Shown here piece after piece: positions 15,101 through 22,647 of a stretch of 25,321 bases of DNA (within the stretch, counting starts at the first letter, position 1; the number at the start of each line of letters is the position of its first letter). Source of the stretch: UBA7239 sp035456205 (GTDB taxonomy: Bacteria; Pseudomonadota; Gammaproteobacteria; Pseudomonadales; UBA7239); the NCBI GenBank assembly GCA_035456205.1, contig DATIDQ010000084.1, forward strand, positions 1 to 25,321. The letters are read 5' to 3'. The notes under the pieces were generated by a model. The model did no database searches. It had not been told where the DNA came from and saw nothing but the letters and a program-made list of their open reading frames with translations. The translations under genes and the position numbers were made by a program.

Positions 15101-15943
15101 ATGGCCACATTCATCACCGAGACCTGGCTGCGCGAGCACCACGGCCTGAGCGAGGGCACGGAGCTGCACCTGCCGGCCGACGCTCGCCTGACGCCGGCGG
15201 CTCGCACGCTGATCAGTGAGCGCCATTTGTCACTCAAGTTTCAGGATGAGCAGGGGCGTTTGTACCGTCAGGTCGGTGAACCCAAGGCGGATGGCGCACC
15301 GCAATTACAGGTAGTGCATGGTTTGACCAGCAGCACTGAACGGGTGACTGCGAATTGCCAACTGTGTGGCGAAGCGCCAGCACAAAAACCGGCCGCCATG
15401 ACCCACCTGAACGCCCATGAACTGGTGGCCAAGAATGACCCGCGCCTGCAATTCCGCGCCCAATTGGACGCGGCCATCGCCATGGCGGTGTGGTTACAGG
15501 TGGAGTTGGCCGAACCCTCTGAGTTGGGCATCTGGTTGGCGGATATCCGCTCGGTGCTGGGTCAGCTGATGCGCGCTGATGTGCTGGAAGAGACGCTGCC
15601 GGCCTATGCCATCGCCGGGCTCGACGATGAAGCGCTGCACCATTTATCCCACGCGCCGCTGAAATATCTGGGGCACGACCATCTGGTGCCCGAACACAGT
15701 CACGGTCGCACAGCAGCCCTGCTCAACCTGTTGCGAGCCAAGGTGCGCGAGGTGGAGATTGTCGCTGCACAGGTGTTTATCGATTCCGGTTTCAAGCTGC
15801 GCCGTCCTGACCTGTTGCACGCGCTCAACCGGCTCTCCAGTGCGATCTATGTGGCCATGCTGCTGAGTGTACTGGTGCTGCACGGGAAGTCGTGGCCCAG
15901 CATTGCGCAATTGCAGCGGCGTTTGCAGGGGGAACCGGTATGA
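15101..15943 (+). CDS. eutT: ethanolamine utilization cob(I)alamin adenosyltransferase EutT
   Basis: This is a 280-residue protein that makes adenosylcobalamin, the cofactor of the EutBC lyase. The ATG at 15101 gives MATFITETWLREHHGLSEG, aligning with the E. coli N-terminus; the frame is open upstream to a TTG at 15077 inside eutQ, which is less likely. DPRLQFRAQLDAAIAMAVWLQVELAE and YLGHDHLVPEHSHGR are strongly conserved. The reported EutT metal motif is His, eleven residues, Cys-Cys, two residues, Cys. Here it is H73, then N85, C86 and C89, so the first cysteine of the pair is Asn. The stop overlaps the eutD ATG (ATGA). Confidence 0.95.
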   Translation: MATFITETWLREHHGLSEGTELHLPADARLTPAARTLISERHLSLKFQDEQGRLYRQVGEPKADGAPQLQVVHGLTSSTERVTANCQLCGEAPAQKPAAMTHLNAHELVAKNDPRLQFRAQLDAAIAMAVWLQVELAEPSELGIWLADIRSVLGQLMRADVLEETLPAYAIAGLDDEALHHLSHAPLKYLGHDHLVPEHSHGRTAALLNLLRAKVREVEIVAAQVFIDSGFKLRRPDLLHALNRLSSAIYVAMLLSVLVLHGKSWPSIAQLQRRLQGEPV

Positions 15944-16941
15944 AACTGCTGGATGATTGCCGCCGGGCAGCCCAACAGAACCCGCCGCGTGTGGTGTTTC
16001 CCGACGCCCTCGATCCGCGCACTATCGAAGCGGCACAATATCTGGCCAGCGAAGGGTTGGCTGAGCCCTTGTTGCTGGGCAATCCTTTCGCCCTGCGCGG
16101 CCACGGTCTGGAGCGCCATTTGCGCCTGGGCGGGCTGGCGCTGATCGATCCACAATGCTCGCCTCTGCTGCCTGGCTTTGCTGAAACTCTGGTGCAGCGG
16201 CAGAGCAAGATGACCATGGAGCAGGCGCTGGAGCAGCTGCGCAACCCGCTGTGGTTTGGCGCGGCATTACTGGAAGCCGGGCACGTGGATCTCTGTATTG
16301 CCGGCAACATCAATTCTACTGCCAACGTGCTGCGTGCCGGCTTGAAGGTAGTCGGTCTGGCGCCGGGCAATCGCACATTGTCTTCGGTGTTCATCATGCT
16401 GCCGGCCGACGACGGCCCTCCCATGGCTTTTGCTGACTGTGGTGTGGTGCCGCAGCCGACGGCTGAGCAACTGGCCGATATTGCTATCAGCTCCGCCGCC
16501 AGTTTCGAACAATTGACCGGCGAGACGGCGCGCGTGGCTATGCTCTCGTTTTCCACCAAAGGCAGTGCGAAGCACGAGGATGCCGAGCTGGTGCGCGAAG
16601 CCTGCGACCTGGTGCGCCAGCGTGCGCCGAAACTGTGTGTCGATGGTGAGCTACAGTTTGATGCAGCCTTTGTGCCCGAGGTGGCAGCACTGAAAGCGCC
16701 CGACAGCCCCCTGCACGGCGTCTCCAACGTATTCATTTTTCCCAGCCTGGAGGCGGGGAACATTGGCTACAAGATCGCCCAGCGGCTAGGCGGCATGAAT
16801 GCTATCGGCCCCTTGCTGCAAGGCCTGAGTGCACCGATACACGATCTGTCGCGCGGCTGCACCAGTGAAGAAATGATCCAGACAGTATTGCTGGCCAATA
16901 AAATGGCTGGCGGTGCCAAGGCTGTCAGGCGAGTAGCCTGA
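15940..16941 (+). CDS. eutD: ethanolamine utilization phosphate acetyltransferase EutD
   Basis: This is a 333-residue short-form phosphotransacetylase that converts acetyl-CoA and phosphate to acetyl phosphate, recycling CoA inside or near the microcompartment. Conserved segments are RVVFPDALDPRTIEAAQYLA, CIAGNINSTANVLRAGLK, MLSFSTKGSA, VDGELQFDAAFVPEVA and FPSLEAGNIGYKIAQRLGG. The start ATG (15940) overlaps the eutT stop by four bases. An open extension to 15892 lies inside eutT and is not homologous. Three hairpins follow before eutM. Confidence 0.95.
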   Translation: MKLLDDCRRAAQQNPPRVVFPDALDPRTIEAAQYLASEGLAEPLLLGNPFALRGHGLERHLRLGGLALIDPQCSPLLPGFAETLVQRQSKMTMEQALEQLRNPLWFGAALLEAGHVDLCIAGNINSTANVLRAGLKVVGLAPGNRTLSSVFIMLPADDGPPMAFADCGVVPQPTAEQLADIAISSAASFEQLTGETARVAMLSFSTKGSAKHEDAELVREACDLVRQRAPKLCVDGELQFDAAFVPEVAALKAPDSPLHGVSNVFIFPSLEAGNIGYKIAQRLGGMNAIGPLLQGLSAPIHDLSRGCTSEEMIQTVLLANKMAGGAKAVRRVA

Positions 16942-17038
16942 GCCGGACGGTGGCCCCTGCCGTCCGGGGGTAAAGTGAGTGGTTCGCCACTCATTACGAG
17001 GTCCCGAAAGGGGTTATTGATTGTTCGAGGAGAATGAA
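16942..17038 (+). promoter_or_regulatory. three tandem RNA hairpins between eutD and eutM
   Basis: This 97-base spacer can fold into three successive stems in the mRNA: CCGGACGG/CCGTCCGG (16943-16950 with 16960-16967, nine-base loop), TGAGTGG/CCACTCA (16976-16982 with 16987-16993, TTCG loop) and CCC/GGG (17003-17005 with 17010-17012, GAAA loop). None is followed by a T tract, so they are not ordinary terminators. A strong ribosome-binding site GAGGAG (17027-17032) follows for eutM. A role as an RNA-processing or stabilising element for the shell-protein mRNA is inference. Confidence 0.6.
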
Positions 17039-17335
17039 ATGGAAGCATTAGGCATGATTGAAACCAAAGGGCTGGTGGCGCTGATCGAGGCTTCCGATGC
17101 CATGGTCAAAGCTGCCCGGGTAAAGCTGGTCGGTTTCCAACAGATCGGTGGTGGTCTGGTGACCGCTATGGTGCGTGGCGACGTTGCGGCTTGTAAAGCT
17201 GCCACCGATGCCGGGGCTGCTGCTGCACAGCGCGTCGGCGAAGTGGTATCGGTACAGGTTATTCCTCGACCGCACGCGGATCTGGAAGAAGTCTTTCCGA
17301 TCAAACTGTCAGCGGATCGTGCGTTGTCGGATTGA
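17039..17335 (+). CDS. eutM: ethanolamine microcompartment major shell protein EutM
   Basis: This is a 98-residue single BMC-domain protein, the hexameric facet tile of the shell. MEALGMIETKGLVALIEASDAM, AARVKLVGFQQIGGGLVTAMVRGDVAACKAAT and the pore-bearing segments are typical of EutM/PduA. The ATG at 17039 is chosen by homology and by GAGGAG six bases upstream; the longer reading from 17021 has no homology. Structured non-coding spacers flank it on both sides, in contrast to the tightly packed genes upstream, which suggests separate control of its dosage. Confidence 0.97.
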   Translation: MEALGMIETKGLVALIEASDAMVKAARVKLVGFQQIGGGLVTAMVRGDVAACKAATDAGAAAAQRVGEVVSVQVIPRPHADLEEVFPIKLSADRALSD

Positions 17336-17489
17336 ACGGCTCGTTGCGGCTTTCCGTGCGGTGACTGAGTTCGTCTCGTACGCTCTCGGCGCCGCGACCG
17401 CACGAACTGTTTAAAAAACGCACCGCGTTGGCTTTGCCTTTCCTGAACGGGAAGTGCTTGGCTTCGCGGTATTGAAGAGGATTCATACG
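17336..17489 (+). other. structured spacer between eutM and eutN
   Basis: These 154 bases carry no credible gene. The largest fold is CGTGCGGT (17355-17362) with ACCGCACG (17397-17404), enclosing 34 bases that include another GC-rich palindrome. A smaller AACGC/GCGTT hairpin lies at 17417-17429, and a second ACCGCG/CGCGGT pairing (17422-17427 with 17465-17470) would compete with it. There is no T tract. It may modulate transcript stability between the abundant EutM and the scarce pentamer EutN; this is inference. Confidence 0.4.
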
Positions 17490-17777
17490 ATGAAACTGGC
17501 GATAGTCGTCGGACAGGTAGTGTGCACCGTGAAGCACCCGGGCGTTGGCCATGATCGTTTGCTGCTGGTCGAGTTGATCGACCGGGCTGGGCGACCAAAG
17601 GGCGAGACATTGGTCGCGAGCGACAGTATTGGTGCCGGCGATGGCGAGTGGGTGCTGCTGACTGCTGGCAGTGCGGCGCGGCAGGCGATGGCGGACAAGG
17701 CTGCGCCGGTCGACTTGTGTGTGATCGGCATCGTCGACGAAGCGGTACTTGAAGGAACCTTGCTCTATTGCAAGTAA
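17490..17777 (+). CDS. eutN: ethanolamine microcompartment vertex protein EutN
   Basis: This is a 95-residue EutN/CcmL-family protein, forming the pentamer that caps shell vertices. MKLAIVVGQVVCTVKHPGVGHDRLLLVELID, IGAGDGEWVLL and PVDLCVIGIVDEAV are characteristic, and the length equals the E. coli protein. The ATG at 17490 is fixed by homology and by AAGAGGA upstream. Its last two codons and stop (TGC AAG TAA) form the first copy of a 14-base repeat that continues beyond the gene. Confidence 0.96.
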   Translation: MKLAIVVGQVVCTVKHPGVGHDRLLLVELIDRAGRPKGETLVASDSIGAGDGEWVLLTAGSAARQAMADKAAPVDLCVIGIVDEAVLEGTLLYCK

Positions 17778-17811
17778 AAATGGGCAAGTAAAAACGTGCA
17801 AGTAAATCCGC
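17770..17811 (+). repeat. 14-bp tandem repeat, three copies, starting at the eutN stop codon
   Basis: GCAAGTAAA recurs at 17770, 17784 and 17798 with a constant 14-base period (gcaagtaaaaatgg, gcaagtaaaaacgt, gcaagtaaatccgc). The first copy contains the eutN stop codon; the second and third repeat the same Lys-stop word downstream. Confidence 0.9.
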
Positions 17812-17825
17812 CATGTGCGGTTTTT
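17808..17825 (+). terminator. weak terminator-like hairpin between eutN and eutE
   Basis: CCGC (17808-17811) pairs with GCGG (17817-17820) around a five-base loop and is followed by five T. The four-pair stem is short for a full terminator, and the operon continues, so partial termination or attenuation ahead of eutE is the likeliest role if it has one. Confidence 0.4.
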
Positions 17826-17888
17826 GAGAATTAAGTGCCACCTGCGGGTTTTAGCCAGGTTGGTGCTCGGGATTTTATGAGGTGCGGT

Positions 17889-19301
17889 GTGGACATCAGC
17901 CCCAAGGAAATTGAACAGGTAGTCAAGGCAGTGCTTGCTTCCATGGGAGCAAACGGAACAACGGCCGGTTCGCCTGCGGTGGCGCCGGGTGTGTTTGTCG
18001 AACTGGACGACGCGGTAGCTGCTGCTCGGCAGGCACAGAAGGCGCTGCACTCGGTGGCCATGCGTGACCGCGCGGTTGCCGCTATTCGCGCCGCTGGAGA
18101 ACGCTATGCGCAGGAGCTGGCGGAATTGGCTGTGTCAGAGACCGGCATGGGTCGGGTAGCTGACAAAGCAGCAAAAAACACTATTCAGGCGCGCCAGACG
18201 CCCGGTACCGAATGCCTGCAGGCCCAGGTGATCAGTGGCGACCACGGTCTGACCCTGATCGAGAATGCCGCATGGGGTGTAATCGCCTCGGTGACTCCCT
18301 CGACCAACCCGGCCGCCACGGTGATCAATAACGCCATCAGCATGATTGCCGCTGGCAACAGCGTGGTGTTCGCGCCACACCCGGCGGCCAAGCGCGTGTC
18401 GCAGCGTGCCATCAGCCTGCTCAATGAAGCCATGGTGGCAGCGGGTGCACCGGCCAATCTGATCACCACGGTAGTGAATCCGGACATCGATACGGCCCAG
18501 CGCCTGTTCGCCTATCCGGGTATCGGTCTGCTGGTAGTGACCGGCGGCGAGGCGGTGGTGGAAGCTGCGCGCAAACACACTAACAAGCGCCTGATCGCTG
18601 CGGGCTCCGGCAATCCGCCGGTGGTAGTGGACGAGACCGCCAATCTGGAGCGCGCCGGCCGCGACATCGTGTTTGGTGCCTCTTACGACAACAACATCAT
18701 CTGTGCCGACGAGAAGGTGCTGATTGTGGTCGACAGCGTGGCCGATCGTCTCAAGGCCGAGATGCTCAAGCACCAGGCGGTGGAGTTGACCGCCGCCCAG
18801 GCACAGCAATTGCTGCCGCTGTTGCTGCCGAAAATCGACGCGCAGGGAGTTGGCAGTGTTTCGCGCGACTGGGTCGGTCGCGACGCCGCGAAAATCGCTG
18901 CGGCTATCGGCCTGCAAGTGCCGCCGGAAACCCGTTTGCTGCTGGTAGAAACCGCTGCCGACCATCCCTTTGCCATCACCGAGATGATGATGCCGGTGCT
19001 GCCGATGGTGCGGGCAGCCAACGTTGATCAGGCTATCGACCTAGCGGTGAAACTGGAGGGCGGCCGCCACCACACTGCTGCCATGCACTCGCTCAATATT
19101 GATCATCTCGATCGCATGGCCAACGTCATCGATACCAGTATCTTCGTCAAGAACGGCCCTTGCATCGCCGGTCTCGGTTACGGCGGCGAGGGCTGGACCA
19201 CCATGACCATCACCACGCCCACCGGCGAGGGTGTGACTTCGGCGCGCACCTTTGTACGTCTGCGCCGCTGTGTCATGGTCGACCATATGAGGATCGTCTG
19301 A
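17889..19301 (+). CDS. eutE: CoA-acylating acetaldehyde dehydrogenase EutE
   Basis: This is a 470-residue enzyme that oxidises acetaldehyde to acetyl-CoA with NAD+. The catalytic cysteine is C272 in NNIICADEKVL; other conserved parts are WGVIASVTPSTNPAATVINN, GLLVVTGGEAVV and GLGYGGEGWTTMTI. The N-terminal helix ISPKEIEQVVKAVLASM followed by a Gly/Ala/Pro linker resembles encapsulation peptides that direct cargo into microcompartments. The GTG at 17889 is preferred because it aligns with the E. coli start and has GAGG a few bases upstream. An in-frame ATG at 17877 and a GTG at 17835 are alternatives. Confidence 0.94.
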   Translation: MDISPKEIEQVVKAVLASMGANGTTAGSPAVAPGVFVELDDAVAAARQAQKALHSVAMRDRAVAAIRAAGERYAQELAELAVSETGMGRVADKAAKNTIQARQTPGTECLQAQVISGDHGLTLIENAAWGVIASVTPSTNPAATVINNAISMIAAGNSVVFAPHPAAKRVSQRAISLLNEAMVAAGAPANLITTVVNPDIDTAQRLFAYPGIGLLVVTGGEAVVEAARKHTNKRLIAAGSGNPPVVVDETANLERAGRDIVFGASYDNNIICADEKVLIVVDSVADRLKAEMLKHQAVELTAAQAQQLLPLLLPKIDAQGVGSVSRDWVGRDAAKIAAAIGLQVPPETRLLLVETAADHPFAITEMMMPVLPMVRAANVDQAIDLAVKLEGGRHHTAAMHSLNIDHLDRMANVIDTSIFVKNGPCIAGLGYGGEGWTTMTITTPTGEGVTSARTFVRLRRCVMVDHMRIV

Positions 19302-19308
19302 GGCAACT

Positions 19309-20148
19309 ATGCAGCGCGATATCGAACAATGGGTTTTTCCGCGACTGGCACGTGCCGCACACTGTCTGGCGAACCCTGATGCCAGCGTTGATAACGCCGG
19401 TGCGCTGACTCTGGGCGTTGATCTGGGCACCAGCAGCGTGGTGTCGATGGTGCTCGACGCCGACGCGCAACCCGTGGCGGTAAGGCTGGACTGGGCCGAT
19501 GTGGTACGCGACGGTGTGGTGTGGGACTTCGTCGGCGCGGTGGCCATTGTCCGCGCCCAGCTCGACAGTCTGGAGCGCCAGCTCGGTGTGCGCTTCGAGC
19601 GCGCCGCGACGTCTTTCCCACCGGGTACCGAGCCGCGTTTGTCCACCCATGTGCTGGAGGCGGCGGGGCTCGAAGTTGCCTGTGTGATCGATGAACCCTC
19701 TGCGGTGGCGCGGATGCTGCGCCTGAAACGCGCGGCTGTGGTGGACATCGGCGGCGGTACCACGGGCGTTGCCGTGGTGCATGACGGTCAGGTGATCCAC
19801 AGCGCTGATGAACCCACTGGCGGCCACCATGTCAGCCTGGTGCTGGCCGGCCATCTGAAATTGCCGCTGGAGCATGCCGAGCGGCATAAGCGTGAATCCG
19901 CTGACGACACACTGTGGTCACTGGTGCGTCCGGTATTCGAGAAGATGACCGATATCGTCCGCGATCATTTACGCGGCCAGCAGGTGGACGAGCTCTACCT
20001 GTCTGGCGGCTCCTGCAGCCTGCCCGGTGTCGGGCAGTTGTTCGCCGAAGCGTTTCCCGCCCAACGGGTGATCCTGCCGGCACCGTCGCTATTCACCACA
20101 CCGCTGGCCATTGCCGCCTGCGGCCTCCCTGCCGGGGAGGGGCGCTGA
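19309..20148 (+). CDS. eutJ: ethanolamine utilization chaperone-like protein EutJ
   Basis: This is a 279-residue protein of the actin/Hsp70 ATPase fold. The phosphate-1 motif GVDLGTSSV is at about 36-44, the phosphate-2 motif DIGGGTTG at 146-153, and an adenosine-type LSGGSC motif lies near the C-terminus. It has no substrate-binding domain of the DnaK type. EutJ is presumed to be a chaperone for an ethanolamine pathway enzyme; its true role is unsettled. A GAGG site precedes the ATG, seven bases after the eutE stop. Confidence 0.93.
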   Translation: MQRDIEQWVFPRLARAAHCLANPDASVDNAGALTLGVDLGTSSVVSMVLDADAQPVAVRLDWADVVRDGVVWDFVGAVAIVRAQLDSLERQLGVRFERAATSFPPGTEPRLSTHVLEAAGLEVACVIDEPSAVARMLRLKRAAVVDIGGGTTGVAVVHDGQVIHSADEPTGGHHVSLVLAGHLKLPLEHAERHKRESADDTLWSLVRPVFEKMTDIVRDHLRGQQVDELYLSGGSCSLPGVGQLFAEAFPAQRVILPAPSLFTTPLAIAACGLPAGEGR

Positions 20149-20149
20149 C

Positions 20150-21349
20150 ATGCAGCAGCAGGACATAGGCCGGGTGATCTACCGAGCGCTGGACGCGCTC
20201 AATGCCCGTGCGGTGCGTGAGTTCCGTGTACCGCCCAGCAGCTATGTCGGTCCCGGTGCCATCGTGCGCGCTGGCGAAGCCTGCGTCGCTTGCGGTATTA
20301 GCCGCTTGTTCGTGATGGTCGATGCTCTGTTGCACGAGCAGGGGCTGGATCAAGGTCTGCTGCGTTCACTGGAGGATGCCGGGCTGGCAGTCGAATGGCT
20401 GGTCTATCGCGGCGGCGAGCCACACAGCGATGTGGCGGAGGACGCCGGCCGGCGTCTGCTAGCCGCCAACTGCGACGGCGTACTGGCTTTCGGCGGTGGC
20501 TCGGTGCTGGATGTGGCCAAGGTCACTGCGATGCTGGCAGCCAATCCGGAGCACACAGTGGCGAACCTCGACGAAGCCAAGGGACTGCGTCGGCGTATGC
20601 CGCTGATCGCGGTGCCAACCACAGCCGGCACCGGCTCGGAAGCGACCAATGTGTCAGTGATCACCGATAGCCAGCGCAACCTGAAACAGGTGCTGGTGCA
20701 TGTCGACATGATTCCGGATGTGGCGATTCTCGATGCCAGTCTGACCCTCGGTGTGCCGCCGGCGATAACTGCCATGACCGGGGTAGACGCACTGACCCAT
20801 GCCATCGAAGCCTATGTGTCGCCGAGCTCCTCACCGCTGACCCAGGGTCTGGCCCTGCGCGCCGTGGCGCTGATCGGCGAGGCCTTGCCATTGGCGGTAG
20901 GGCAAGGCGGTAATACGGCGGCGCGCGAGTCGATGATGCTCGCCTCGTACATGGCCGGTATGGCTTTCAGCAATTCCGGGCTGGGTCTGTGCCATGCCAC
21001 TGCCCATCCGCTCGGTGCACGCTATGGTATCCCGCATGGTCGTTCCAATGCCCTGATGCTGCCAGCGGCGATGCGCTTCAACCAGCTGGTTTGCAAACGC
21101 GCCTTCGCCGACATCGGCCACGCCCTGTGCCGGGAAAACCTGGATGCAGCGCAGACCATTGTTGCGGTGCAGCGCCTGATCGACGAGGTCGGTGCTGCTG
21201 GCGGTTGCCTGCGCGACCACGGTGTGCACAGAGAGGATTTCGCGGCCATGGCCGATGTGGCACGTGTTGATATCTGTCTGGCCGGCAACCCACGCACGGC
21301 CAATGTGCAACAGATTATTTCGGTTTACGAGGATGCCTGGCAGCGCTGA
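20150..21349 (+). CDS. eutG: iron-containing alcohol dehydrogenase EutG
   Basis: This is a 399-residue group III alcohol dehydrogenase that reduces acetaldehyde to ethanol and regenerates NAD+ for EutE within the microcompartment. The nucleotide-binding motif GGGSVLDVAK begins at residue 115. Predicted metal ligands are D213 and H217 (TGVDALTHAIEAY), and H282 and H296 (CHATAHPLGARYGIPHG). The ATG at 20150 lies one base after the eutJ stop and has GGAGGGG upstream; the open reading from 20111 is inside eutJ. All ligand positions are present. Confidence 0.95.
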   Translation: MQQQDIGRVIYRALDALNARAVREFRVPPSSYVGPGAIVRAGEACVACGISRLFVMVDALLHEQGLDQGLLRSLEDAGLAVEWLVYRGGEPHSDVAEDAGRRLLAANCDGVLAFGGGSVLDVAKVTAMLAANPEHTVANLDEAKGLRRRMPLIAVPTTAGTGSEATNVSVITDSQRNLKQVLVHVDMIPDVAILDASLTLGVPPAITAMTGVDALTHAIEAYVSPSSSPLTQGLALRAVALIGEALPLAVGQGGNTAARESMMLASYMAGMAFSNSGLGLCHATAHPLGARYGIPHGRSNALMLPAAMRFNQLVCKRAFADIGHALCRENLDAAQTIVAVQRLIDEVGAAGGCLRDHGVHREDFAAMADVARVDICLAGNPRTANVQQIISVYEDAWQR

Positions 21350-21410
21350 AATGTCTGCCGCGAGAGGTACGAGAAGTAGAAGCTGTGTTGTTAATCAAGG
21401 AGAAGGACGT

Positions 21411-22628
21411 ATGAGTATCAATGTAATCATCATGTACATCATGATGGGCTTCCTGTTGATAGGGGCGCTGGATCGGGTATTCAACCAGTTCGGCGGTGCG
21501 GAAAAGGTTCTCTGCTACGTGAAGCTGGGTTGGCTCGGGCGCGGCATCGGCGGCGCCGGCCAGCAGTTTGAAGAAGGTTTCATGGCCATGGGTGCCCTGG
21601 GTCTGGCGATGGTCGGTATCACCGCCCTGGCGCCTGTGCTGGCCAGTGTGCTGGGGCCATTGATCATCCCGCTCTATGAGAGTGTCGGCGCCAGCCCGGC
21701 CATGTTCGCGGGCACTCTGTTGGCCAACGACATGGGTGGTTTTCCTCTGGCCAAGGTCATTGCCGGCCCCGACACCGCTGCCTGGCTATACTCGGGTCTG
21801 CTGCTTGGTGCCATGATGGGTCCGACTCTGGTGTTCACCATCCCGGTGGCGCTGGGCATTATCGATAACGCCGACCGGCGCTTCCTCGCTCTCGGTACTC
21901 TGGCCGGCATCGTCACCGTACCCGTAGGTACCTTCGTCGGTGGCCTGGTGGCGATGTATTCGAGCATCGAGGTCAACGGTGTGGCGGTGCCTTTCACGCT
22001 GCCTATGCTCCTGGTCAACATCATCCCGGTGGCGGTGGTAGCAGTGCTGATTGCCCTCGGCCTGAAGTTTATTCCGGAAAAAATCATTGCCGGCTTTGAA
22101 GTGTTTTCCAAGTTGCTGGTGGCCATGATTACCATCGCCCTGGCCGCCGCCGTGGTGAATTTCACTGTGGGCTGGACGCTGATTCCCGGCATGGACCCGA
22201 TCTTCATGAATGCAGATGCAGGCGACATGCCGGGTCATGTCATGCGCGCCATTGAAGTCATCGGCTCGATCGCCTGTGTGCTGCTCGGTGCCTACCCGAT
22301 GGTGTTGCTGCTGACGCGCTGGTTCGGCGGTCCGCTGCTGAGCGTCGGCAAGTTGCTGGGCATGAACGGCGATGCCGCCGCTGGCATGGTAGCCAGTCTG
22401 GCCAACGTGATCCCGATGCTCGGCATGTACAGCAAGATGGATGATCGCGGCAAGGTTATCAATTCGGCCTTTGCTGTATCCGCAGCTTTTGCCCTGGGCG
22501 ACCACCTCGGTTTCACTGCGGCAAACATGCCTGTGATGATTTTTCCGGTGCTGGTCGGCAAGCTGGTCGGCGGCACTACTGCCGTGATCGTCGCCATGCT
22601 CATCGCACCGAAGTCAGCCAACAAGTAG
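21411..22628 (+). CDS. eutH: putative ethanolamine permease EutH
   Basis: This is a 405-residue polytopic membrane protein with about ten or eleven hydrophobic segments, beginning MSINVIIMYIMMGFLLIGALDR. Segments such as GIGGAGQQFEEGFMAMGALGL, GTLLANDMGGFPLAK and ALGDHLGFTAANMPVM are typical of EutH, which is implicated in ethanolamine uptake when protonation limits diffusion. The ATG at 21411 has AAGGAG about nine bases upstream. The 61-base gap after eutG holds no obvious structure. The much longer open reading into eutG is not homologous. Confidence 0.95.
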   Translation: MSINVIIMYIMMGFLLIGALDRVFNQFGGAEKVLCYVKLGWLGRGIGGAGQQFEEGFMAMGALGLAMVGITALAPVLASVLGPLIIPLYESVGASPAMFAGTLLANDMGGFPLAKVIAGPDTAAWLYSGLLLGAMMGPTLVFTIPVALGIIDNADRRFLALGTLAGIVTVPVGTFVGGLVAMYSSIEVNGVAVPFTLPMLLVNIIPVAVVAVLIALGLKFIPEKIIAGFEVFSKLLVAMITIALAAAVVNFTVGWTLIPGMDPIFMNADAGDMPGHVMRAIEVIGSIACVLLGAYPMVLLLTRWFGGPLLSVGKLLGMNGDAAAGMVASLANVIPMLGMYSKMDDRGKVINSAFAVSAAFALGDHLGFTAANMPVMIFPVLVGKLVGGTTAVIVAMLIAPKSANK

Positions 22629-22647
22629 GCGCAGGGGCGACAAGGCC

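Noticed and set aside
17034..17051. Five-codon upstream reading (MKWKH) overlapping the eutM start
   Set aside because: Its ATG lies only one base after GAGGAG, too close for efficient initiation, and the frame is trivial; the ATG at 17039 has proper spacing.
17336..17489. Remnant of another shell protein gene between eutM and eutN
   Set aside because: No frame in the gap shows BMC-domain residues, and stops occur in the relevant frames; only secondary structure is visible.
19041..19887. Long minus-strand readings opposite eutE and eutJ
   Set aside because: They are antisense shadows in G+C-rich coding sequence; the plus-strand proteins are clearly homologous to EutE and EutJ.
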